Origin: Myroides odoratus DSM 2801
Lineage (GTDB): Bacteria; Bacteroidota; Bacteroidia; Flavobacteriales; Flavobacteriaceae
Assembly: GCF_000243275.1 (NCBI RefSeq)
Contig: NZ_CM001437.1
Location: 557,480-621,479 of the forward strand
DNA length: 64,000 nt
Direction: 5' to 3'
The first letter of the stretch is position 1. Every line of letters begins with the position of its first letter. The notes beneath the pieces are model-generated. The model searched no databases. It saw nothing but the letters and a program-made list of their open reading frames with translations, and was not told the DNA's origin. Both the position numbers and the translations under genes were made by a program. Below, one piece after another: positions 25,701-32,145 of the stretch.

Positions 25701-27833
25701 GTCAATCTTCTTTAAATCAGCAAGTAAATCCAAGCTCAACGCTTGATTGGTCCATGTACCCGCAGCTTTTAAATCGAAATCAAGATTCGGATCTGTATTA
25801 TGTGTAGTTACCGCATATTCTCCATTAGATAGCTGTCCATCCAGTAGAATATCTTTATAGGTATACCCATTATACTCCGCTCGATCTAATTTTATAAATG
25901 CCTTCGCTTGTGCCTTCGATGGTTCAAAACTCATTCCATCTATTTTCGCTTGCATGCTTACAATTCCGATCGAATCGTTTTTAATTAAACGACCTACATT
26001 CAGTTTATCAATTGTTAGATTGGCGCGATATTTCTCTTTATTCTTGATACGTTGATCAAAAGAACCATCAAAGTCAATAGATCCTAAACTCGTTTTTAAC
26101 TTGAACGTACTCGCTATATCTTGTTGTGTTCCTTTTGCTTTTCCGGTAAAACTAATTAACGCAGGGATTTCAATATTATCTGGCAACGTTTTTGGAGGCG
26201 CAATAAGCTTGATATCCTTTGCTGATGTTTGGAAATCTTTGATTGTAAAATCAATATAGGCTTTTGCTGCATCTGGTAAATTTCGAACTTTTCCTTCTGC
26301 ATTTAAAAAAGTAGACCCCAACATATTGACATATAACTTTTCAATGTTCAAGTCATTCACCAATCCCTTAGCAATCAATTCTATTTTAATTTTCTCCTGA
26401 CTCAATTTGGTCAAGCCATTCGCTTTAAAAACATCTGGTAGTAATAAATAAGCATCTTTTAATCCCAAATGAGAATTTGAAATCACCACATCCGTTGACA
26501 GTTGGCCTAATTCATCTTGTAATTGATCTAGGCTATTGTAATTAAATACAGCAGTTGTATAAAACTGAGTATTAGGTGTTTCTATACTAAGATTTTTCAC
26601 AAAAGACGCTTGTTGGCCATATTGAAAATAGGCCTTTATATTATCTACTGTAAATCCGCTTTGTTCTTTAAACGAGAATTGTTGTAAATTTCCATTCAAT
26701 CCTGCATCTGTGTATTGAAAATCTTTTAAACTAAAGTTTAAAGACGCAATTCCGATGTGATTGGCATCTATCCCTTCTGGCGTACGCTTGTGGTTATCGT
26801 CATCGTATTTCGCATTAAAATCTTTGATTCCTAAATTTCTAATAGCTAGATTCCACCCCAATTTTGCTGGTGTATCTGTAGCCAAAGTATCATTAGTAAC
26901 AGCAGTTGTGGGAGTAGTTTCAGGCACTACCTTACGCGGTAAGAATCGAACATTGGCTACCGTTTTATTCCATGTAATATCCTCAATGTCTATCTGTTGT
27001 TTTTCCAGGTTCATTTTATTCAAAGACAATTTAAACTCATCCAAGGATAAAAAAGCCTGAATATAATCTTCTATGCTTTGGTAATCAATTTTAGTTTTGG
27101 TCAATTCAACAACCCCAATAGTCAGATCGATAGGTTTTGATGGAGTAGTTGCGTCTTCCTCCGGTTCTTGTTCTTGAGGCACTTCTCGTTCACCAAATGG
27201 TTTTTCCTTATGGTATACTAAATCTAATCCATCTGAAGAAATAACAGGTAAGGCGAATCGCATCTGATCCAAATCAAAATCTCTAAATCGCGTAACAAAT
27301 TGATTCAGTTTAAAATCAACATGATGGCCATCATATTCATCATCAAATTTCAGTGCAATAGCGCTAAGGTTGATTTGTCCCACAGAAATAGCCATGGTTG
27401 AAGGCGTGTCTTCCTTTTCATCTTCTGAAGCAAATGCTTCTATGATATAATCAAAGTTAAAACGCTGCAAGGTATCCCTTTGAATAGTAGCCTTTACTCC
27501 ATCCAAATCAATTGCGTTGATATTGACCTGGTTATTCAACAATCCCCATAAACCAATATCTACACCTAAATGATTAACATAAACTAAAGTATCTTGCTCT
27601 TGAGATTCTAGATATAGTCCTTTGACCACTATCTTTTTTGGGAATGAAATGGCAATCCGATCCAATTGAACAGGGGTGCCAATTTTATTTTCAACAAATG
27701 ATATGGCTTTATCCTTTATTGCGTTTTGAATAGAAGGTATTTGCACTAATACAATTAAAAGTATCAGTAAAACGAGGATTGAAAATACAATCCAACCCAC
27801 TATTTTACCTATTTTAACAAGTAGTTTCTTCAA
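22743..27833 (-). CDS. tamB: TamB: translocation and assembly module protein, TTG start
   Basis: 1,696 residues. N-terminal membrane anchor (about 12-33, VGWIVFSILVLLILLIVL), a long AsmA/VPS13-like beta-taco body, and a C-terminal DUF490/TamB domain (about 1230-1670) containing GSFDG- and QSSLTGRYEFSEGSYDLSF-like strands. It spans the periplasm from the inner membrane to TamL and probably carries lipids. The start is TTG at 27833: the next stop upstream is only 15 bases before it, no ATG precedes the anchor helix, and a TATTTTTG box lies 17 bases upstream. First gene of tamB-tamL. A Lys/Glu-rich linker (about 810-835, EKKEDVKSKEKETQ) is unusual but not disruptive. Confidence 0.92.
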   Translation of the reverse strand: MKKLLVKIGKIVGWIVFSILVLLILLIVLVQIPSIQNAIKDKAISFVENKIGTPVQLDRIAISFPKKIVVKGLYLESQEQDTLVYVNHLGVDIGLWGLLNNQVNINAIDLDGVKATIQRDTLQRFNFDYIIEAFASEDEKEDTPSTMAISVGQINLSAIALKFDDEYDGHHVDFKLNQFVTRFRDFDLDQMRFALPVISSDGLDLVYHKEKPFGEREVPQEQEPEEDATTPSKPIDLTIGVVELTKTKIDYQSIEDYIQAFLSLDEFKLSLNKMNLEKQQIDIEDITWNKTVANVRFLPRKVVPETTPTTAVTNDTLATDTPAKLGWNLAIRNLGIKDFNAKYDDDNHKRTPEGIDANHIGIASLNFSLKDFQYTDAGLNGNLQQFSFKEQSGFTVDNIKAYFQYGQQASFVKNLSIETPNTQFYTTAVFNYNSLDQLQDELGQLSTDVVISNSHLGLKDAYLLLPDVFKANGLTKLSQEKIKIELIAKGLVNDLNIEKLYVNMLGSTFLNAEGKVRNLPDAAKAYIDFTIKDFQTSAKDIKLIAPPKTLPDNIEIPALISFTGKAKGTQQDIASTFKLKTSLGSIDFDGSFDQRIKNKEKYRANLTIDKLNVGRLIKNDSIGIVSMQAKIDGMSFEPSKAQAKAFIKLDRAEYNGYTYKDILLDGQLSNGEYAVTTHNTDPNLDFDLKAAGTWTNQALSLDLLADLKKIDLYQLHLNQEPSTVSGRVEVAMPNILPDSLVGTATISDLSFNALSRSFRLQPIQFTAEAEASHRKMNLTSQVVDFDMEGDYLLTQLGDAITQTINKYYKISATEKKEDVKSKEKETQKATEKTPIKQQYFTYQLRVKNDPIFQKIVPELKEIQPIVFGGVYRQKDDYLTLKGEIPAVEYGDITVEAITLDVQPNASALEYKLAIKSISNASFSIRRMVLDGFAKDNLLDFNFKLLDKEDKTCYLIGAELLAEDTQQQLHMKEGSFILDYTPWTVNPANRIVFGDKGFYAKDFELGYQKSLIRLASEEEKMNSPLAVNFENFSIEAITKMIQKDKLLAGGTINGEIHLKDLTSDFRFVSDIDITDLAVYEIGLGNLHIGVSNQSLSQYAANIVLEGKENKIRLFGVTDVDQQSLDLKLAIDKFQLEALEHFSMGNLSNAQGYLSGQIALGGKYDKPTILGGLDFNSIGFHVNPINADFKDINEKIAFTARGIELDKFSVTDSEGNLLVIDGQILTQTYSDFKFNLDIKAVDFQAVNSTSKDNDMYYGTLLFDSNLKIRGDLNTPKVTGQISIGKKTDFTMVMPQEDPSIADREGIVEFIDEESLRQAELLKYQDDFNQSTLKGMDVSVSIIVDKEATFTMIMDKSSGDKIVLKGEGDIVGGIDQSGKVSLTGRYEFSEGSYDLSFNFLKRKFLVEKGSSITFAGDPTDAILNLTAIYETKTAPIDLLQNQLAALSPTQQNMYKQQLPFQALLMMKGELLKPEISFDIRLKDGVTSASGDVISNTKSRLEQIRANESELNKQVFALLLLNHFIGDNPFESSMGGLSAGTMARQSVNRLLSDQLNNLASNLIQGVELNFNLESTEDFSSGSRENRTDLNVAVSKRLFSDRLKVTVGSSFEVEGNQRQNEQAANIAGDIELEYALSKDGRYLMRVYRKNQYEVALQGQVVETGVGFIITMSYEHFRELFERSKDKRQLKKQIRDEAKKEE

Positions 27834-27850
27834 AGTCTTTTATTTTTACT

Positions 27851-27858
27851 CAAAAATA
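27851..27858 (-). promoter_or_regulatory. Candidate -7 box TATTTTTG for tamB-tamL
   Basis: Perfect TAnnTTTG on the minus strand. It leaves only about ten bases of leader before the TTG start. Confidence 0.5.
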
Positions 27859-28386
27859 ACAAAAACATCCTGCATATCAGGATACAAATAACTAATATTT
27901 CACAAATAGTAGTCTTTTTCTCTTTTATTATAGTGAAAAAATTAAATTCTTTTTTCTTTTAAAAAATTCAGTTCCAAGGATTTGATTTTTTTCACGTTGA
28001 TTCAACTACACCTCTCATCTTTTTTTAAAAAAATAAAATCATTTCTCTTCTTCTGTTTCTCTTTTTTCGTCTTTTATAGAACATAAAAAGGTACCAAATA
28101 GGGAAATAATTAGTGGAAATACAAAAAAAATATTTTTTTTATCTCTGATTTTTTTAGAAGAAAAACTACTGAAAAACGCAGTAACCATCAAGGATTAAAT
28201 GATACATTTTTTCAAAAAAAATAGATTCTATTTCAAATAAAAAGAAACAAAATGCAGTTTTTAACGATTTTAAGTTAAAAATAAAATTATTTTTAGTAAT
28301 TTTACACTAACAAAACAACGCTTACAATTTAATTCTATTAAAGCCCCTTACAAAAATTGATTGTCGTTCTTAAAAAGTAGCCGAAA
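27859..28386. other. AT-rich gene-free gap between tamB and a small ORF
   Basis: About 530 bases made largely of A and T runs, with no ORF and no clear hairpin. TAATTTTA at 28297 is a one-mismatch -7 box for the small plus-strand gene. Confidence 0.5.
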
Positions 28387-28617
28387 ATGAAAAAATTATT
28401 TTTCAATCAACAAGGAATTGAGCAGAAACAACAAAACATGGCTCAACTTTCTTCTCAACAATTGCATGAGGAGCTTCTAATTATGTTGTATGATACAAAA
28501 AACTGGGTTATTACTAACTTCGTTTTATCTAAACATCAATTAGAGAAACTAGAAAATGCGCCAGAAGCATTTCTGAGAAATTTCCGCCTTACATCGATGA
28601 ATATTGTTTGCAATTAA
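28387..28617 (+). CDS. Small 76-residue protein, unknown
   Basis: No family recognised. The protein is hydrophilic and mostly helical (QGIEQKQQNMAQLSSQQLHE, then LSKHQLEKLENAPEAFLRNF), with no signal peptide and no membrane helix. It ends VCN without further motif. It is supported by an ATG with an A-rich upstream stretch (GCCGAAA), sensible codon use unlike the AT-only flanks, and a strong terminator 36 bases after the stop. It is isolated, with 530 gene-free bases before it. The helix-turn content could suit a small regulator or a peptide precursor; neither is shown. Confidence 0.6.
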   Translation: MKKLFFNQQGIEQKQQNMAQLSSQQLHEELLIMLYDTKNWVITNFVLSKHQLEKLENAPEAFLRNFRLTSMNIVCN

Positions 28618-28652
28618 TCGATTGAAACAGGTTTTAGCAAAAAATTAAAAAT

Positions 28653-28684
28653 AAAAAATCCAGAAAGTACTTTCTGGATTTTTT
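28653..28684. terminator. Bidirectional terminator
   Basis: Perfect palindrome AATCCAGAAAGTACTTTCTGGATT with A-run left and T-run right, between the small plus-strand gene and the convergent TPR lipoprotein gene. Confidence 0.92.
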
Positions 28685-28694
28685 TTTGTTTCTA

Positions 28695-30995
28695 TTACTG
28701 ATTTTTTTCTAAATAGGTTCTAAAATAACCACATTCATTGATTACGTCTTGGTAGTATTTGGTATCACTATACAACGTTGCTAATTCTTGGAATCCCTTC
28801 CATTTTTTAAACATCGGATCATCCCAACCTGCTCCCCAATAGTAATCTTTATTTTGATACTGGTTAGCATAAAACTCATTGCGTTCTACCTTCGCTTCTA
28901 AATAAGCCATCTTGGCTTTTTGTTCTTTTGTAGTTGCTGCTTTTTTAGCTAAGCCATAATACTTCTTCGCCAATCCCATATTCAACAAATACTTTCGCTC
29001 TGAAGGAGAAATGAAATTTCCATATTCATTAACTAAAGCATTGTAGTAAAAGACACGTGCATTTCCGTAATAGGTTCCATTGTAAAAAGCATTTCCAACT
29101 AATAGCGCATTATTAAAGACATCCTCCCCTTGCGTGATCTTATCTTGCATTTCTTTGATTTTTTCCAAGAAACTCAATTTGGTATATTTCACACTCTGTT
29201 TCGCCATATGATCACAATCATTACAGTCTTGAATCTTACCATTGAATGGATTTCCAAGTAATTCTGTATTTTTATAGGTTTTCACATAAGACTCTCCACT
29301 ATACTCATAGGTCGCTGTTATAGGCTCTGCCTTTTTCATTTCTACGATGGCTTGGTCGATTTTATCTTGGTAAAACAAGTTAATTGCTCTTCTTTCGTAA
29401 ATATCACTCAAGTTATATTGATATTTATCCACCATCAGTTGTTCAAACTTAGTTTTTTTAGTAGCAAGTAAGAATTGCTCCATTTTTACGGTATGTTCTA
29501 CTTTACCGTAAAAATCAAGGTTTGAATACATAATTTCACTCATTACGTTATTTCCTTGTTCTGCATAGATAGCGGCTAAATACTGACGAACCCAATGCAA
29601 AGCGTAATCATAACGGAATGGATCTTCCCAATTGGCCTTTGGTATAATCTCATTGTAAATCCATTGAATATCCTCTAAAATAGCTTGTTCAGCTTTGGCA
29701 TCAACTTTTTTGATTTGAGATACTTGATTAATCAATCCAAATAGACGAATTTGATTTTCAACTAATGCATTTCCCTTTGCTTCTTTTTTTGCTTTTACAA
29801 AAGCTTCGTCTGCTTCTTTATACTGCCCTTGAAAAATAGCTAAATAACCACTAGCCATATACCATAATGCTGGATTATCTACTTTTCCTTCTTTTGCTAT
29901 TTTCTTTACCCAATCCAATCCAGGCTGGTCAATTTTTTTCTTTAAACTTCCAAAGTATTCTTTGCTCGTTTTGAAAGATTCCTCTCGGAATTGTAAAACG
30001 GAAGCTTCTTGTTCATTTACCCAACGGGTTAAGAGAAAGTTAGCATGTGGACTTTTGCTATCTACTGCGACAACTTCTTTTAATGCATCCATTGCATTGC
30101 TGTAATATCCTTGCATCGCCCATAAAGCAGCTTGTACTTCTTTATTCGGAATAGTTTGTGCTAACGCTCTAACGCTTTCCGTTTCTCTTGGTTTGTAGTT
30201 ATATAAAGCCACTTGACGCAAGGTAGGATTTGCATTAAAAATCTCCGCATATAAAACGTTAGATTGATCATAATCACCTGCTTCATAATAGGCTCCAGCT
30301 ACATATCCCAATCCTCTATAATACAAGTTATTCTTTGGCTGTTTCGCTGCACTTTCATTAAAAAAGGCAATCGCACTTGCTCGATTCGTTGAGTAGAACT
30401 TAGCTTTCATGACTTGAAACCACATTCTATTAGCATAAAATGCATCCTTACTCTTTAGATTTTTATATACTTTTTCTACTTTATCGGCTTGATTTTCCTC
30501 CATTAAAGTAGCTACATGTGATTCATAATTCCAATAGCTATACGTATCGTTGGAATACATTTCTATAGCTTTAGCATGGTATAAAAAAGTAACGAAATTT
30601 TGAATGCGTTCATCCTTTAAATTCCAAGTTGTCGACTTCTTTCCTTTTAAGTTAGCGTATAATTGATCGATTTCTGCTGCATTTTCTTGACTAGACAACA
30701 GGTATTTTTTTACCTCAGCTTGCTCCAATTTTCCTTGCAAATAAGTCGTCCATTCTGCTACAATATCGTCGTTAAACATGGAGCTATTGTCCATATATCC
30801 TCCATTGTAAAAACGGTCATAAGGAGCAAAAAACAAAGGTTTATAGGAGTCATCAGCAAAGGCTTCTGGTGTAAAATTGGAGATACTTGAATAGCTCCAC
30901 CAACCATCAGCACAACCATACGTATAAACACCTGTTCCCAGCAAAGCGGCAAGGCTACTTACAACGTACCATTTCTTTAAAGATTTCTTGATCAT
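28695..30995 (-). CDS. Large TPR-like helical lipoprotein, unknown function
   Basis: 766 residues. N-terminal membrane segment (about 11-27) ends in GVYTYGC, a likely lipobox with Cys28, followed by an aromatic stretch (ADGWWSYSSISNFTPEAF). The rest is almost all helical, with TPR-like repeats such as AYYEAGDYDQSNVLYAEIF (about 240), GYLAIFQGQYKEADEAFVKA (about 390) and AIYAEQGNNVMSEIMYSNL, and a small CxxC in DCNDCDHMAK (about 595). Probably an outer-membrane-anchored periplasmic scaffold. Its start lies 41 bases inside the upstream lipoprotein gene, so the two are coupled. I recognise the pair as recurrent in flavobacteria but know no function. Confidence 0.75.
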   Translation of the reverse strand: MIKKSLKKWYVVSSLAALLGTGVYTYGCADGWWSYSSISNFTPEAFADDSYKPLFFAPYDRFYNGGYMDNSSMFNDDIVAEWTTYLQGKLEQAEVKKYLLSSQENAAEIDQLYANLKGKKSTTWNLKDERIQNFVTFLYHAKAIEMYSNDTYSYWNYESHVATLMEENQADKVEKVYKNLKSKDAFYANRMWFQVMKAKFYSTNRASAIAFFNESAAKQPKNNLYYRGLGYVAGAYYEAGDYDQSNVLYAEIFNANPTLRQVALYNYKPRETESVRALAQTIPNKEVQAALWAMQGYYSNAMDALKEVVAVDSKSPHANFLLTRWVNEQEASVLQFREESFKTSKEYFGSLKKKIDQPGLDWVKKIAKEGKVDNPALWYMASGYLAIFQGQYKEADEAFVKAKKEAKGNALVENQIRLFGLINQVSQIKKVDAKAEQAILEDIQWIYNEIIPKANWEDPFRYDYALHWVRQYLAAIYAEQGNNVMSEIMYSNLDFYGKVEHTVKMEQFLLATKKTKFEQLMVDKYQYNLSDIYERRAINLFYQDKIDQAIVEMKKAEPITATYEYSGESYVKTYKNTELLGNPFNGKIQDCNDCDHMAKQSVKYTKLSFLEKIKEMQDKITQGEDVFNNALLVGNAFYNGTYYGNARVFYYNALVNEYGNFISPSERKYLLNMGLAKKYYGLAKKAATTKEQKAKMAYLEAKVERNEFYANQYQNKDYYWGAGWDDPMFKKWKGFQELATLYSDTKYYQDVINECGYFRTYLEKNQ

Positions 30996-31959
30996 AGTAA
31001 TTGATATTTTTTGAATTTAAGTCGTATAATATTATTTCTTTAGGACATGTACCACTTGCTCGATACAGATCTGTTGTCATTTCTTTGAGTTGATTGGCTG
31101 AGATACTTTCAACCTTCAATACATCACCAGGCTGAAACACAAATCCGAATGCCTCCATTTCTTGCGTAACAACAAATTGATTTGCCTGCTGTTGTTTTAC
31201 GTTTGGTTGCTGGGCCAAATCCGCAGTTCGCAAACGACTGATTAAGCGAATCACTTGATTATCTCTACTGTGAACCACCCAGGAATAAATAGGCAATGCA
31301 TAATCCAACTGCAAGGGATAATCTCGTAATCCACCAATGTATTTTTGAGCAATTTCGCGATTGTATATTGAGTTCAGCGAATCAGAAGCTATACGGCCCA
31401 TGTTGTAATACATTAATACCCCTCGATCCACATTGGGGATTCCCGTTTTTGATGCATATTTAACCTGATGTAAACGAATAGTAGCAGATATTTTCATTTC
31501 CGTTTCCTTGTGTAATTGGTCAATTAAAGCAAAAAAGCGCTCTTTACTATTCAACGTCCAATCACAATCGATTTGAATTTCTTGACTGTCGATATTGTTG
31601 TGTTCATTGATTTGTATAACGAAATCCACAATTTGATTCGCCAGTTTTTTCACCTCTAATTGATCACTGAGAACAACTTCATTTTTAATATAAATAACGG
31701 GAACTACTTCCAGTAATGGCACAGCTTCCTTAAATACAATAGGTGTAATAGGAATAGCCGTTCCATTTTTCAATCCAATATCAAAATATCGAATATATAG
31801 CTTACTAACATTCAAATTAGTTAATGCCTCTTTTTCTACTTGATCCAAAGAGAAAGTCGTCTTCCAATAGTAAAACGAAAGTTTGGGATTCGTATTAGAG
31901 GAGGTATTCATACAGGACACACATAGCATAAGCAGCATCCCTAAAATAATTTTTTTCAT
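30955..31959 (-). CDS. Lipoprotein of unknown function, TIM-barrel-like
   Basis: 334 residues with a lipoprotein signal (LLMLCVSC, Cys16). The mature part shows alternating strands and helices like a (beta/alpha)8 barrel: KLSFYYWKTTFSLDQVEKEAL, SKLYIRYFDIGL, IQIDCDWTLNSKERFFALID (acidic pair at a strand end), MKISATIRLHQVKY and GVLMYYNMG. That order resembles glycoside-hydrolase-like folds (GH18/DUF3142 style), but no complete DxxDxDxE motif is present, so catalysis is doubtful. It is the first gene of the operon with the TPR lipoprotein and has a -7 box 49 bases upstream. Confidence 0.7.
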   Translation of the reverse strand: MKKIILGMLLMLCVSCMNTSSNTNPKLSFYYWKTTFSLDQVEKEALTNLNVSKLYIRYFDIGLKNGTAIPITPIVFKEAVPLLEVVPVIYIKNEVVLSDQLEVKKLANQIVDFVIQINEHNNIDSQEIQIDCDWTLNSKERFFALIDQLHKETEMKISATIRLHQVKYASKTGIPNVDRGVLMYYNMGRIASDSLNSIYNREIAQKYIGGLRDYPLQLDYALPIYSWVVHSRDNQVIRLISRLRTADLAQQPNVKQQQANQFVVTQEMEAFGFVFQPGDVLKVESISANQLKEMTTDLYRASGTCPKEIILYDLNSKNINYYDQEIFKEMVRCK

Positions 31960-32007
31960 AGCTTTAACGAAGTCTTCTGATCTTGAAACAAGGTCTCCTT
32001 CTTACAG

Positions 32008-32015
32008 CAAATGTA
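32008..32015 (-). promoter_or_regulatory. Candidate -7 box TACATTTG for the lipoprotein pair
   Basis: Perfect TAnnTTTG on the minus strand 49 bases before the ATG at 31959. Confidence 0.5.
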
Positions 32016-32088
32016 CAGATAAGAATGTATTTGTACCTAGTACACTCCTACTATTTTTTGGGAGGAAATGCAATATTTCACATACAAC

Positions 32089-32125
32089 AAAAGGCCTAGA
32101 AGAATGAATCCTTCTAGGCCTTTTT
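32089..32125 (-). terminator. Terminator after the S9 peptidase gene
   Basis: AAAAGGCCTAGAAG / CTTCTAGGCCTTTT hairpin with an 8-base loop, 20 bases after the peptidase stop. T-runs flank both sides weakly. Confidence 0.8.
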
Positions 32126-32145
32126 GTATGCTTACTTTTGGCGAT

